Source: Acidimicrobiaceae bacterium
GTDB taxonomy: Bacteria > Actinomycetota > Acidimicrobiia > Acidimicrobiales > Bog-793
DNA length: 64,000 nt
Assembly: GCA_003140595.1 (NCBI GenBank)
Contig: PLKG01000098.1
Coordinates: 37,832-101,831 of the forward strand
Direction: 5' to 3'
Notes under the pieces: generated by a model
What the model was told of the DNA's origin: nothing
What the model saw: the letters and a program-made list of their open reading frames with translations, nothing else
Database searches by the model: none
Shown here: one piece after another, positions 49,212 through 60,027 of the stretch
How positions within the stretch are numbered: the stretch's first letter is position 1
Layout of the letters: every line of letters begins with the position of its first letter
Translations under genes and position numbers: made by a program

Positions 49212-50321
49212 GTGGCGACGACCGGTGGTGGAGGGTCAAGCAGGGATGCGCAGCAAGTGTCCCCTAGAGCGCGATGGCGACATGCTGGTCTCCCTGTTCT
49301 CGGCGCCTGTGTCCTTGTGGTCCTCGCGACCGCAGCCGGCGGAACTGTTCCAACCTCGCGCGCCCATGGGCGTGCACAGGCAGCGTCGGGCCTCGGCGCG
49401 GTGATCGTGGAACCCTCCGAACTCGGCTCCTCCGCCGGGATAACTGCGGTCTACGACTTCGTACTGTCGGCAAAGAAGTCCGTCGACATGACCATGTACG
49501 AGCTCGTGGACCCGGCCATGGTGCGTGATCTCGTGGCAGACGACAAGCGCCACGTGAAGGTACGGGTGATACTCGACACCAACCGCGAGCAGAGCAGGAA
49601 CGGGCCCGCCTTCCGAACGCTTCGGGCAGGTGGCGTCAAAGTGGTCTGGGCCGACACGAGCTACGAGGCGACACATCAAAAGACCATCACGGTCGACGGC
49701 ACCGAGTCGTTGATCTTGTCGGCCAATCTCACCGAGGAGTACTACTCGACGACGCGCGATTTCGGCGTCTTCGACCACAACCAGGCGGACGTCCGCGCAA
49801 TCGAGGCCGTCTTCGCCGCGGACTTCGCACACGAGCCCATCACGCCTTCGAATGGCTCCGACCTCGTGTGGAGCCCGGGCTCGCAGGCCCAGATGCTTAG
49901 GGTGATAGACGGCGCGAGTCACTCCCTGTCGATTGAGAACGAAGAGATGGGCGACTGGACGATCACGGACGCCCTCGTGGCCGCTGCCAGACGCGGGGTG
50001 AAGGTCGAGGTCACCATGACCCGAGACAGCTCGTATGACAGCGATTGGAGGGCGATCGTAAGCGCCGGGGGTCACGTGCACCTCTATCGCGACAGCGTGT
50101 CGGACTTATACATCCACGCGAAGACGACTGTCGCCGACGCCGGCTTCAATGATCAAAACGTCTACCTGGGGAGCATCAATTTCTCGCGCGCCTCCATGGA
50201 CTACAACCGCGAGCTCGGCATCGTCACGAACGACTCCGCGATAGTCAAAGATGTCAATGCTGTTGTCACAAGGGACTACTCCGGCTGCACGGCGGCCACT
50301 GACTGCAGCAACTACGACTGA
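49212..50321 (+). CDS. Secreted phospholipase D-like (two HKD motif) protein
   Basis: Hydrophobic N-terminus; HKD-like motifs HQKTITVDGTESLILSANL and IHAKTTVADAGFNDQNVYLGSINFS. GTG start assumed. Confidence 0.88.
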   Translation: MATTGGGGSSRDAQQVSPRARWRHAGLPVLGACVLVVLATAAGGTVPTSRAHGRAQAASGLGAVIVEPSELGSSAGITAVYDFVLSAKKSVDMTMYELVDPAMVRDLVADDKRHVKVRVILDTNREQSRNGPAFRTLRAGGVKVVWADTSYEATHQKTITVDGTESLILSANLTEEYYSTTRDFGVFDHNQADVRAIEAVFAADFAHEPITPSNGSDLVWSPGSQAQMLRVIDGASHSLSIENEEMGDWTITDALVAAARRGVKVEVTMTRDSSYDSDWRAIVSAGGHVHLYRDSVSDLYIHAKTTVADAGFNDQNVYLGSINFSRASMDYNRELGIVTNDSAIVKDVNAVVTRDYSGCTAATDCSNYD

Positions 50322-50472
50322 CCATCAACCGGGCTCACCAACGAGTGGGCGCCAATTTCATCGGAGCGCTATGAGCACACCACCTGGGTGGCCGGATTCC
50401 TTTCGGAGGTTACGAGCACCGTCTCGATCCAACTCCAGCCACCAGGACCATGATGAGGTTTGGTCGCGTGTG

Positions 50473-52353
50473 ATGCCCGCTCGACTGAAGCAGGTCCTTC
50501 CCGTGAAGGCCCCGAGACGACCGGTCGGTGTACCAGCCGAGCAGGGTCACACGATCGTTGCCGCGTTGACCTCGAACGCCCGGCGCCTGCCGGATCGCCC
50601 GGCAATGCGGCACCTCCCGGCCGAACGCACGACCCAGGGCGAATGGGGAGTCGTCACCTGGGCCGAGTATCTGCTGGCGGCCCGTCAGATCGCCGGCGGA
50701 CTCGCAGAGATCGGTGTCAACCCGGGAGGACGTGTCGCCATCTTGGCGGGCAACAGGGTGGAGTGGCATCTCGCGGACCTCGGGACCCTCTGCAACGCAA
50801 GCGTGACCGTGCCCGTCTACCCGACGAGCTCGCCGTCCCAGATCGCCTACATCCTCGGCCACGCCGAGGTCGAGGCGTGCTTTGTGGACAACCGGGTCCA
50901 GCTTGCCAAGCTCATCCAAGTTCGAGACCTGTTGCCGCGACTAAAGCGCGTGATCATCACTGACGGAGCGCGGCGTGCCGGCGACGCGTTCGTCGTAGCC
51001 CTTGACGCGCTCCGGGCCGCAGGCGCCGATCGGCTGAGACAGGATGCCGACTCGGTTGACGAGCGATCTCGTCAGCTCCAGCCCGAAGACCTCGCGACGA
51101 TCGTTTACACGAGCGGTACCAGCGGCCCTTCCAAAGGGACCATGCTCAGCCACTCGAACATCATGTGGTCGCTACGCAAGGTCACTCCTGTCTACGAGAT
51201 CGGCGAGGGTGACCGCCTCCTGTCGTTCCTGCCACTCAGCCACATCGCAGAGCGGATGATGAGCGACTTCCTGCCCATAGCGGTGGCCGGTGAGACCTGG
51301 TTCGCCCGCAACCTCGCCACCGTCGCCGAAGACCTCCCCGCCTGTCGCCCAACGGTGTTCTTGGCCGTGCCCCGACTGTGGGAGAAGCTACGCGAATCGA
51401 TAGAGGGCCACGTGCGGGCCCAAACATTCCCGGTTCGCGCCGCCGTGCAGCGCTACATCGACCTCGGCCTGCGCAATGTCGCCCTCGAACAGGAAGGCTC
51501 GCCGATCAACAGGTCGGCGCTCGCCGTCTACAGAGCCCTGGACCTGACGATCGGGTCGGTCCTCCGCCAGACGCTCGGCCTCGATCAGGCCCGCGTTCTT
51601 GTGACGACTGCAGCACCGGCCCATCCCGAGCTCATCAGCTGGTTCCACGCGATCGGACTCCCCCTGCTGCAGCTGTACGGCCTCACAGAAGGCTGCGGGC
51701 CGACCGCCGCTAATCGGACGACTCAGGTCCGCATCGGTACCGTTGGCACGGCGCTGCCGGGAATGAGCGTCGCCATCGCCGATGACGACGAGATCCTTCT
51801 CAAGGGCGGCAACGTATGTCTTGGCTACCTCAACGACCCGGACGCCACGGCCGAGCTCATTGATGCCGACGGCTGGATGCACACCGGCGACACGGGGGCA
51901 TTCGACGCCGACGGCTCGCTTCGCATACTCGGCCGGAAGAAGGACATCATCATCACGGCGGCCGGCGAGAACATCGCCCCCGAGGCCATTGAGGTCGACT
52001 TGACGAACTATCCGCTCATCTCCGAGGCGGTCGTCATCGGAGAGGGCCACAGGTACCTCGCCGCCCTTCTCACGCTCGACCCTGACGCGCTCACACGTTG
52101 GGCACGACAGCACACCAAGCTCGGTGACCTCGAGGCTCTCACGGCCGACCCTGACCTACTGTCCGAGATCCAGGCGGTCATCGATCAGGTCAACACAAAG
52201 CGATCACACGCCGAGAGCATTCGCAAGTTTCGTGTGCTGGCCCATGTGCTGACGGCTGAGGACGGGGAGCTGACCCCAACTATGAAAGTCAAGCGAAGCA
52301 TCGTGTATGAGCACCACTCAGAGGTGATCAACCAGATCTACGCGAACGGGTGA
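50473..52353 (+). CDS. AMP-binding long-chain fatty-acid-CoA ligase
   Basis: LATIVYTSGTSGPSKGTMLSHSNI, LPLLQLYGLTEGCGPTAANR, DGWMHTGDTGAFDADGSLRILGRKKDIIITAAGENIAPE. Confidence 0.96.
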   Translation: MPARLKQVLPVKAPRRPVGVPAEQGHTIVAALTSNARRLPDRPAMRHLPAERTTQGEWGVVTWAEYLLAARQIAGGLAEIGVNPGGRVAILAGNRVEWHLADLGTLCNASVTVPVYPTSSPSQIAYILGHAEVEACFVDNRVQLAKLIQVRDLLPRLKRVIITDGARRAGDAFVVALDALRAAGADRLRQDADSVDERSRQLQPEDLATIVYTSGTSGPSKGTMLSHSNIMWSLRKVTPVYEIGEGDRLLSFLPLSHIAERMMSDFLPIAVAGETWFARNLATVAEDLPACRPTVFLAVPRLWEKLRESIEGHVRAQTFPVRAAVQRYIDLGLRNVALEQEGSPINRSALAVYRALDLTIGSVLRQTLGLDQARVLVTTAAPAHPELISWFHAIGLPLLQLYGLTEGCGPTAANRTTQVRIGTVGTALPGMSVAIADDDEILLKGGNVCLGYLNDPDATAELIDADGWMHTGDTGAFDADGSLRILGRKKDIIITAAGENIAPEAIEVDLTNYPLISEAVVIGEGHRYLAALLTLDPDALTRWARQHTKLGDLEALTADPDLLSEIQAVIDQVNTKRSHAESIRKFRVLAHVLTAEDGELTPTMKVKRSIVYEHHSEVINQIYANG

Positions 52354-52392
52354 GCATCCGGTGCTCGGCCGGGGTGAGTATCGTCTCGCGCG

Positions 52393-53859
52393 ATGCCGAA
52401 CCTCCAAGTGACGAAGGGATGCCGCCACGTTCGTGCCAGGCCCGCCGCCGTCCTCGGCATCCTCGTGGGTGTCCTCTTCGGCTCCGCGGCCTGCACGACC
52501 AGTGGGCAGGCAGCAGTGGCGGCCGACCCCCCGACCAGCAGCACAACGTCTCCACCGCCAGTTGTCGTCCTGCGCAACACCCGGGATATTGCCGGTGAGC
52601 CGATCCCCTTCGGCGCGGCGAGCTACTTCGGCGCCGTCGCGCGGGCAGACCTCAGCTCCGGGGTAGTCGGAATTGCCGCTAGCGCGAGTGGTGGCGGCTA
52701 TCTAGTCGTAACCGGCGACGGCAAGGTCCTGAGTTTCGGGGACGCCAGATTCCATGGCTCTGTCCCCGCCCGCGACAAAGAGAACGCCGCAGCGATCGTC
52801 GTTAGCGAAAACGGCGCCGGCTACTGGCTCGCATGCAGTAACGGCCGCGTCTTCAACTTTGGCGACGCCGGGTTCCACGGCTCTGCCGCCGCCCTTCAAC
52901 TCACCACACCGATCGTCGCCATGGCCGCCACGCCGGGTGGCCGGGGCTACTGGCTCGCCGCGTCGGGCGGCCGAGTCCTCCACTATGGTCAAGCCCGCTT
53001 CTACGGCTCGGCGATCACTCAGCTCCACGGTGACCACATCGTCGCCATGGCGGCAACCCCGGACGGTCGGGGCTACTGGCTCGCCGCGTCAGACGGGCGT
53101 GTCTTCTCCTACGGAGACGCCCACCCCTACGGTGCTGCGGCCCGCGAGCTCCACAACGACCACATCGTCGCCCTGGCGGCCACCCCGGACGGCCGCGGCT
53201 ACTGGCTCGTCTCCGCCGGTGGGCAGGTCTTTCGATACGGCGACGCCGAGTACTACGGCTCGGCGTCGCCCGCGGTCCGAACCGACCCGATCGTCGCGGC
53301 CGCGCCAACTCCTGACGGCAAGGGTTACTGGCTTCTTCCGTCGGTCCCGGCTTCTGTGGGACTCCCCGCTCCCGGCAACGGGTTCGTTGCCGGCCACATC
53401 ACCGCAATCGGAGACTCGGTGATGCTCGACGCGCAGCCCGCCCTCGAGGCTGATATCAAAGGCATCGATGTAGAGGCCGCCGTGAGCCGCCAGTGGGACA
53501 CCGGCATCGCGCTCGCTCAGCAACTGAAGTCCGAAGGTCGCCTCGGGGCGATAGTCGTGATCGATCTCGGCACTAATGGACCAGTGAGCCTGCAACAGTT
53601 CGCCGACCTGATGAGCGTTCTGTCCGGAGCCTCTCGGGTCGTGTTCGTCACCGTGCACCTCCCATCGAGCTATTCATGGGCGACTTCGGTGAACGCCACC
53701 CTCGAACAGGGCGTCGCGCGCTATCCACGAGCCCGGCTCGCGGACTTCAACAAACTGGCGAACCAGAACCCGCAGTGGTTCTACTCAGACGGCGTTCACA
53801 TGCCGATCGGCGGAACGGGGGCCCTGGCGATGGCCGGGGTCGTCAAGTCAGAGATCTGA
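52393..53859 (+). CDS. Secreted/lipoprotein with tandem 42-aa GYWL repeats and C-terminal SGNH hydrolase-like domain
   Basis: Lipobox-like SAACTT; repeats [21 protein letters not shown]...; C-terminal [22 protein letters not shown] blocks. Confidence 0.88.
   Translation: MPNLQVTKGCRHVRARPAAVLGILVGVLFGSAACTTSGQAAVAADPPTSSTTSPPPVVVLRNTRDIAGEPIPFGAASYFGAVARADLSSGVVGIAASASGGGYLVVTGDGKVLSFGDARFHGSVPARDKENAAAIVVSENGAGYWLACSNGRVFNFGDAGFHGSAAALQLTTPIVAMAATPGGRGYWLAASGGRVLHYGQARFYGSAITQLHGDHIVAMAATPDGRGYWLAASDGRVFSYGDAHPYGAAARELHNDHIVALAATPDGRGYWLVSAGGQVFRYGDAEYYGSASPAVRTDPIVAAAPTPDGKGYWLLPSVPASVGLPAPGNGFVAGHITAIGDSVMLDAQPALEADIKGIDVEAAVSRQWDTGIALAQQLKSEGRLGAIVVIDLGTNGPVSLQQFADLMSVLSGASRVVFVTVHLPSSYSWATSVNATLEQGVARYPRARLADFNKLANQNPQWFYSDGVHMPIGGTGALAMAGVVKSEI
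52696..53340 (+). repeat. Tandem 126-bp (42-aa) coding repeats with GYWL consensus
   Basis: GGY codons at 52819 and 53323 are exactly 4 x 126 bp apart; one preceding diverged unit (GGGYLVV, 123 bp) starts at 52696. Confidence 0.85.
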
Positions 53860-54935
53860 CCGACCGGGCCGGACGCGCCACTCGCCAGTCGGAAGCGTCG
53901 GGACACCGTGTCAGCCGACCTCGGCGGCGATGGCATTTGCCACGCCTCGGCAACCAACTCGAGCGACCGGGCCCTCGCCTCGTAAGAGTGGGTCCGGGTG
54001 GAGAGCATGATCTCCTCCGCGCCGGTTCGCCGTTGCAGCTCCACCAAACCCCGCTTGACCACCTCGGGACCCCCGATCAGGTGGGTCGCCATAACCTCGT
54101 CCACAGCTGCACGGTCGCCCGCGGAGAACGGATATGAAGCCCCCTCCTCCGGCGATGGAAACAGGCCGAGCCGGCCAGTTCGCAGCTGAAGTATCGACAA
54201 CGCCGACGACTGCGCCAGCCACCGGGCCTCCTCGTCGCTTGGCGCGCAGACCACAGAGACAGCAACCATCGTGTGGGGCTCAGCGAGGAACGCGGAAGGC
54301 TGGAAGGACGAGCGGTAGAGCTCGAGTGCCTCATCGACAAGACGGGGACTGAAGTGGTACGCGAAGGAATAGGGCAGGCCGAGGATTCCGGCCAGCTCTG
54401 CGCTGAACAACGACGAACCGAGAAGCCAGACCTCGGGAAGGTACCCGTGACCGGGCACGGAACCGGGATGACTCGGGGGGTCGTCGCTCTTGGCGAGGTA
54501 ACCGATCAACTCGACGACGTCGTCTGGGAAATGGTCGGCGCCGAGATCCGCCCGGCGCCGCAGCGCCCGTGCCGTCCTCAGGTCGGTGCCGGGGGCGCGT
54601 CCGAGCCCGAGGTCGATTCGTCCCGGGTGGAGTGCCTCGAGGGTGCCGAACTGTTCGGCGACCACCAGGGGCGAGTGATTGGGAAGCATCACTCCGCCAG
54701 AGCCGATCCGGATGACAGAGGTGGCGGAGGCGATGTGAGCGATCAGCACCGGTGGAGCTGAGCTCGCGACTGCCGGCATCCCATGGTGCTCTGCCACCCA
54801 AAGCCTTTTGTAGCCAAGTCCCTCAGCCACCAACGCAAGACGCGTCGTCTGCTCGAGCGCACTCGCCGGCGTCGAGCCGGTCGCCACGGTCGCCAGTTCG
54901 AGAACAGAAAGGGGCATCATGTCCGGCACAACCAC
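53796..54935 (-). CDS. LLM-class flavin/F420-dependent oxidoreductase (luciferase-like)
   Basis: [110 protein letters not shown]. Confidence 0.95.
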   Translation of the reverse strand: MVVPDMMPLSVLELATVATGSTPASALEQTTRLALVAEGLGYKRLWVAEHHGMPAVASSAPPVLIAHIASATSVIRIGSGGVMLPNHSPLVVAEQFGTLEALHPGRIDLGLGRAPGTDLRTARALRRRADLGADHFPDDVVELIGYLAKSDDPPSHPGSVPGHGYLPEVWLLGSSLFSAELAGILGLPYSFAYHFSPRLVDEALELYRSSFQPSAFLAEPHTMVAVSVVCAPSDEEARWLAQSSALSILQLRTGRLGLFPSPEEGASYPFSAGDRAAVDEVMATHLIGGPEVVKRGLVELQRRTGAEEIMLSTRTHSYEARARSLELVAEAWQMPSPPRSADTVSRRFRLASGASGPVGQISDLTTPAIARAPVPPIGM

Positions 54936-55033
54936 TCAGGTCGATGCCGGATTCCCTGCGGGTCGCGGGTCGCCTGCCGATCGCGATGGCCGAAGGAGTC
55001 CTGTGCCAGGGATGACACCGCACGACACTGCCA

Positions 55034-55402
55034 TCAGGCGGCACCCCTTCGAAGTCCCCTGTTCCGGAGGCCTGCTTCGACAAGCCGCCATCCGAGCATT
55101 GTTAGCCCGAGGAAGCCCAATGCCACGAGTACGAAAGCCAAAGCGGTCCCCTGACCGGAGATCACCCGCAAGGCCATCCCGAGCGCCACAGTCGAAAGGA
55201 CCACGAGTACGCCGTCCAGGAGAACCGAGCCGTCGTGCCGTAGGCCAACCAACGCGAACCAGCCAGCGGCCAGTCCCGTGAGAAATGGCCATGCGGTCGA
55301 GGCCAGTCCGGCAATGTTGAACCCGTGGGCATGAACAGCCCTGCCGATCCCCACGAAGACGAGTACGACCGCTGCGTCTGCCGCCACCCTTGCCGCACGC
55401 AT
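55034..55402 (-). CDS. DUF3054 family membrane protein
   Basis: ADAAVVLVFVGIGRAVHAHGFNIAGLASTAWPFLTGLAAGWFALVGLR typical of DUF3054. Confidence 0.85.
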   Translation of the reverse strand: MRAARVAADAAVVLVFVGIGRAVHAHGFNIAGLASTAWPFLTGLAAGWFALVGLRHDGSVLLDGVLVVLSTVALGMALRVISGQGTALAFVLVALGFLGLTMLGWRLVEAGLRNRGLRRGAA

Positions 55403-55444
55403 TCGCGGTCAACCCGACGCGGCGCAGGACTCGGCGATCGACAC

Positions 55445-55777
55445 TCAGGGCAGCTCTGTGCCGGAGGCGTCCATCGACGCCGGATTGGCTCTGGTGACCC
55501 TGCGGTCGGTGAAGTGCTCCGACTGGCACTTTGGGCACCTGCGCAGCGCAGAACGAACGGTCAACTGCTCTTCTGTCTCTGATGTCAGCTGCGATCCCGA
55601 CGCCGACTGGGCGAGCACGTCTTGCGCGAGAGCCGGTAGTTGCCCGACCGCACCTATTCCTCGGCCTCTCGCGCGGTGTGCACGACGGTGCGAGAAATGC
55701 GCCTGCGCGCTCGTCAACAACCATGTCATACCGCAGGCCTCGCAGCGCCGCTCGATGAGGCGCACCCTCCCGAACAT
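55445..55777 (-). CDS. Hypothetical protein with paired CxxC motifs (zinc-ribbon-like)
   Basis: RRCEACGMTW...RRCPKCQSEHF; 110 aa. Confidence 0.55.
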   Translation of the reverse strand: MFGRVRLIERRCEACGMTWLLTSAQAHFSHRRAHRARGRGIGAVGQLPALAQDVLAQSASGSQLTSETEEQLTVRSALRRCPKCQSEHFTDRRVTRANPASMDASGTELP

Positions 55778-55973
55778 TGGCTCACAGTACCGTTCGAGAT
55801 GAGGCGCCAGGTTCGAAGCGACTTCTCGGCGCCTTCGCGACTCGGTTGAGTACCTTGATCAGACTCCATTGCAACCCTGTTGATTCGCGCTCTTCTCGCG
55901 AGTCTGACCGACGAAGCTCGCAAGGGCGCCAGCGTTCGGCGGCCGTACTCGTCTCGGCTCCTAAGATCGCCGG

Positions 55974-57665
55974 GTGGAGTGCGAAGACTATGACGTCGTA
56001 GTGGTCGGTAGCGGTTTCGGGGGCAGCACGGCTGCTCTGCGTCTCACAGAAAAGGGATATCGGGTCGCGGTCCTCGAGTCGGGACGCCGCTTCGACGAAT
56101 CGACATTCCCCAAGACCTCGTGGCGGGTTCGCTCGTTCTTCTGGGTTCCCAAGATCGGTCTCCTCGGCATCCAGAAGCTGTCACTGCTGAGAAACGTGGT
56201 GGTGCTCTCGGGCGTAGGCGTGGGCGGAGGCTCACTGGTCTACGGCAACACCCTCTACGAGCCCTTCCCGAGTTTCTACGCGGACGAGCGTTGGAGTCAC
56301 ATCACCGACTGGCGCGCCGAGCTCGCACCGTTCTTCGACCAGGCGAAACGCATGCTCGGCGTCGTCACGAATCCGACGATGACTGCAGCCGACGAGGCGA
56401 TCCGCGCCGTCGCCGAAGAAATGGGCGTCGCCGACACATTCGTTCCCACGCCGGTCGGCGTGTTCTTCGGTGAACCCGGAGTTGAAGTCCGCGACCCGTT
56501 CTTCGGGGGCGCCGGCCCGACTCGCAAGGGTTGCACCCAGTGTGGTGAATGCATGACCGGCTGCCGTCATGGCGCCAAGAACACCCTGCTGAAGAACTAC
56601 CTCTACCTTGCCGAACGAGGAGGCGCCGAGGTACGCGAGCTCACAACGGTGACCGGCATCCGGCCAAAGGGCAACGGCCGCTATCAGGTCACGACCGAAC
56701 GCGCCGGCGCGTGGTTGCGCAAGCACCGGAAGACGTTCGTCGCATCGGACGTCGTTCTGGCGGCGGGGACGATGGGCACCCAGAGACTGCTGCACGGCAT
56801 GCGCGACGAAGGCAGCCTCGCCAACCTTTCGCCCAGGCTTGGCGAGCTGACTCGTTCGAACTCGGAGGCGATAATCGGCGCGCGCACATTCCAACGCAAT
56901 GTCGACTTCTCACGAGGTGTCGCCATCACGTCCTCGTTCTACCCCGACGAGCAGACCCACATCGAGCCCGTGCGCTACGGGCGGGGCAGCAACGCCATGG
57001 GGCTGCTGACGACCGCACTTGCCGATGGTGACGGCCGGTCCCGACTGCTGACATGGGCGCGCGAGGTACTGCGCCACCCAGTGATGCTGGCGCGCAACCT
57101 GAGCATGCACCGGTGGTCAGAGCAGACCATCGCCACCCTCGTCATGCAGACGCGCGAGAACTCGATGACCTGCTACACCAAACCAGGACTCTTCGGTCGA
57201 CGACTCACATCCAGACAGGGCGAGGGCGAGCCAAACCCGACCTGGATCCCGATCGGGCACGACGTCGTACGGCGCGTTGCCAGGCGCATCGGTGGCTTTC
57301 CTGCCGGCGGATGGAACGACGTCTTCAACATCCCGATGACGGCGCACCTCCTCGGGGGCGCGGTGATCGGTGACGGCCCTGAGACCGGGGTCATCGATCC
57401 TTACCACAGGGTCTACGGCCACCCTGGTCTTCACGTCGTGGACGGTGCCTCGGTGTCCGCCAACCTAGGAGTCAACCCGTCGCTGACAATCACCGCGCAA
57501 GCCGAACGGGCAATGGCCCTATGGCCGAACCGCGGCGAGTCGGACCAACGAGCCCCGCTGGGAGAGCCGTACTGTCGAATCGGCCCGATCGCGCCTTGCA
57601 GTCCCGTCGTCCCCGCAAACGCGCCCGGCGCACTCCGGCTAGGGGTGGCACCGCCCCGCTCGTGA
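55974..57665 (+). CDS. GMC family FAD-dependent oxidoreductase (cholesterol oxidase-like)
   Basis: VECEDYDVVVVGSGFGGSTAALRLTEKGYRVAVLESGRRF...GVGGGSLVYGNTLYEPFPSFY...CTQCGECMTGCRHGAKNTLLKNYLYLAERGGAEV...VVDGASVSANLGVNPSLTITAQAERAM. Confidence 0.94.
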   Translation: MECEDYDVVVVGSGFGGSTAALRLTEKGYRVAVLESGRRFDESTFPKTSWRVRSFFWVPKIGLLGIQKLSLLRNVVVLSGVGVGGGSLVYGNTLYEPFPSFYADERWSHITDWRAELAPFFDQAKRMLGVVTNPTMTAADEAIRAVAEEMGVADTFVPTPVGVFFGEPGVEVRDPFFGGAGPTRKGCTQCGECMTGCRHGAKNTLLKNYLYLAERGGAEVRELTTVTGIRPKGNGRYQVTTERAGAWLRKHRKTFVASDVVLAAGTMGTQRLLHGMRDEGSLANLSPRLGELTRSNSEAIIGARTFQRNVDFSRGVAITSSFYPDEQTHIEPVRYGRGSNAMGLLTTALADGDGRSRLLTWAREVLRHPVMLARNLSMHRWSEQTIATLVMQTRENSMTCYTKPGLFGRRLTSRQGEGEPNPTWIPIGHDVVRRVARRIGGFPAGGWNDVFNIPMTAHLLGGAVIGDGPETGVIDPYHRVYGHPGLHVVDGASVSANLGVNPSLTITAQAERAMALWPNRGESDQRAPLGEPYCRIGPIAPCSPVVPANAPGALRLGVAPPRS

Positions 57666-57876
57666 AACTCGCGTTTGCCTGCTCTCCGAACGAGGCGCGG
57701 TCTTTCCTTGTCCCGTCGAGTCGTCGCGTGCGAAGCGAGCCGGCGACAAGGTGGAATCGGTAGCCATCCAGACTTGCCGGTCGCTCTCTCACGGCTCCAC
57801 CGCCGAAGTTTCCCGTGCCGGGTCCGCCAGCGACACCCGCCACGAGTGGCGAGGCCGCGAATGGTCGGGTGACAAC

Positions 57877-58062
57877 TCACCGCCCTATCAGGAACCGACC
57901 TTCGCGTGGCACATCACAACAGAAATCTGAGGGTCCGCTCAGCTTGAGCAAGCTGCCCCCAGAATGCAGGGTTTGCGTCGAGGCCCCCGATGCGTTGCCT
58001 GGTACCGCCATCAGCGAGGCGCCAACGACCGCGACCACGAACGCGAGACCCCGCATTCTCAT
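57877..58062 (-). CDS. Small secreted hypothetical protein
   Basis: MRMRGLAFVVAVVGASLMAVPGNASGASTQTLHSGG...; signal-peptide-like N-terminus; short. Confidence 0.35.
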   Translation of the reverse strand: MRMRGLAFVVAVVGASLMAVPGNASGASTQTLHSGGSLLKLSGPSDFCCDVPREGRFLIGR

Positions 58063-58431
58063 AATCGTCCCCCCTGCCCGCACGGATGACACCCAGGGAT
58101 CACTCCTATCCGCGCGCTTGAACACGAACACCTATTCGATCGTCGAGCGGTTCGGCGCAGACCATCTCGGCAAGCACGGCATATGCGCCTGCCTGATCGA
58201 TCTGGCAGCCGGTGGCACCTACGCTTATGCCGGTGCGTTACGGACAACCAAGTAGACAGGCGAGATCGCTCTGGGAAGCTTGCCCCCGGGCGTCCCGCTG
58301 TAGGTTCTGACGCCCCAGGTGTGCTTGCAAAGGAGATTCGACAGGCGGGATGTTGGGACGAGACGCGCGACGGCGTTCGGGCGTGAGACCACGACAGCGC
58401 CGTGTCGAACCGACCCACTACCGGCAAAGGG

Positions 58432-59124
58432 ATGAGAGTGGCCGAGGGAGCTGAAGGAGAGAAGAGGCTCGCCGCCGAGGCGGCGGCCCAACTCGTCGAA
58501 GACGGTATGACCGTCGGGCTCGGCACAGGTTCGACTGTCGCCTACCTCCTGCCGGCGCTCGCTCGTCGCAACCTTTCGCTGAGGTGTGTGGCGACGTCGC
58601 AGCGAACCGCTGAAGCCGCCCGCTCTCTCGGTCTTCTCGTCGAGGCGTTCACCGGGATCGACCGTCTGGACATCGCTATCGACGGAGCCGACCAGATCGC
58701 TCCCGATGGATGGCTGGTGAAGGGCGGCGGCGGGGCGCATACCCGCGAAAAATTGGTGGCGGTGACCGCCGAACGCTTTGTCGTCATCGCGGACTCGACC
58801 AAACTCGTCGAGCGCCTTCACCAGCCGATCCCCCTGGAGCTGCTCTCCTTCGGACTCGCATCCACTTTGCGACGGTTGGCGCCTACCGCCGTACGCGGCG
58901 TTCCGCCGAGTCCCGACGGTGGGGTCATTGCGGACTTCACCGGTGAAGTCGGTGATCCTTCCACGCTGGCTGACCGCTTCAAGGCCACGCCCGGCCTGGT
59001 CGAGCACGGGCTCTTCCCTTTCGATCTCGTCGAAAGGGTCCTGGTCGGGAGAGGGTCCGACGTGGAGACGCGGACGATCCGCCACGGCGTACAGGGATCC
59101 GGCTCTTCTGGGAACACGACCTAG
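58432..59124 (+). CDS. rpiA: Ribose-5-phosphate isomerase A
   Basis: VGLGTGSTVAYLLPAL, DIAIDGADQIAPDGWLVKGGGGAHTREKLVAVTAERFVVIADSTKLVERL, GLVEHGLFPFDLVERVLVG. Confidence 0.95.
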   Translation: MRVAEGAEGEKRLAAEAAAQLVEDGMTVGLGTGSTVAYLLPALARRNLSLRCVATSQRTAEAARSLGLLVEAFTGIDRLDIAIDGADQIAPDGWLVKGGGGAHTREKLVAVTAERFVVIADSTKLVERLHQPIPLELLSFGLASTLRRLAPTAVRGVPPSPDGGVIADFTGEVGDPSTLADRFKATPGLVEHGLFPFDLVERVLVGRGSDVETRTIRHGVQGSGSSGNTT

Positions 59125-59530
59125 CGATTGAATCCCTTGGCGGGATCTCGATCCTCCAACCTCTGAGCCGCCCTACCGTGCGAGACATGTGCCCCGAGAC
59201 TTCGAGCCATGCCAAGATCTCGGCGCAGCAGGGTGGTTAGCGCCACGCCTGGCAGTTTGGGGAACAACCATGGGCACGCCACAGACGAGTGCCGTGCCCC
59301 GGTCGGATTCGGCGTCTATGTACGCGTGTTCCACCCCCACACGCTCGGTCGCTAATTGGAGCGGCCGGGGGTTCCACCCACTGACCCGGTTCGAGCGGAT
59401 GTCGGTTCCGGCAAGGCTCGATCCTGGTCCACCACCTCTTGTCCAACCTCCTGAGCCAGTAGGGCCACAAGACAGGGCTTCGCGGGGCGACCAGCCCTCG
59501 ACGGCGCGCCACCCACGATCTCGAAAGACT

Positions 59531-59872
59531 TCAGCCGATAGCTGTTGCTCGCGCTGCGCGGCTCGCTTGGAGAGTCGCGATTCCAATCCAGCCAAGAAGC
59601 CATCCGGTGGCGATTCGTGACAACACGGTCTGAGCCTCGCGACCTGGGCTCGTCACCGCCACGACGATCGCGACCACGACCGGGCCGAACCCCGCGGTCG
59701 TCAACGCCGAAGCGGCGGCCAGGTGCCCGGCGCCCCACGCCTCATCGCTACGCATCGTCGACGGGATCCGGATGCCGGCAAAGATGTTTCGTGGCAACCG
59801 CCCCGTCGCCGCCATCCTCCCTATTGCCAACACGATTACGCCGCCGACTCCGAGCCGGATCGCCTTCGACAT
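59531..59872 (-). CDS. SdpI family-like small membrane protein
   Basis: RLPRNIFAGIRIPSTMRSDEAWGAGHLAAASAL resembles the SdpI/YhfL motif (GIRTPWTLxSDEVW); TM helices. Confidence 0.7.
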   Translation of the reverse strand: MSKAIRLGVGGVIVLAIGRMAATGRLPRNIFAGIRIPSTMRSDEAWGAGHLAAASALTTAGFGPVVVAIVVAVTSPGREAQTVLSRIATGWLLGWIGIATLQASRAARATAIG

Positions 59873-60027
59873 GGAAGTAAGTCTAGGGCGGCTCGCACGG
59901 CCGAGGTTCGTGGTCGGTCGATCCCCAGCCCGCACGAAACTGCTTGACAAGTCTCAGTGATTCCTGTCGCGGGTGTCCTACTCGACGATTTCGGTCGCTG
60001 ATAAGGCCGTCCGGGTCCGCGTAGCCC

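Noticed and set aside
59173-59620. Overlapping ORFs on both strands between rpiA and the SdpI-like gene
   Set aside because: No translated frame resembles a protein family, and both strands are open only because of high GC; left unannotated.
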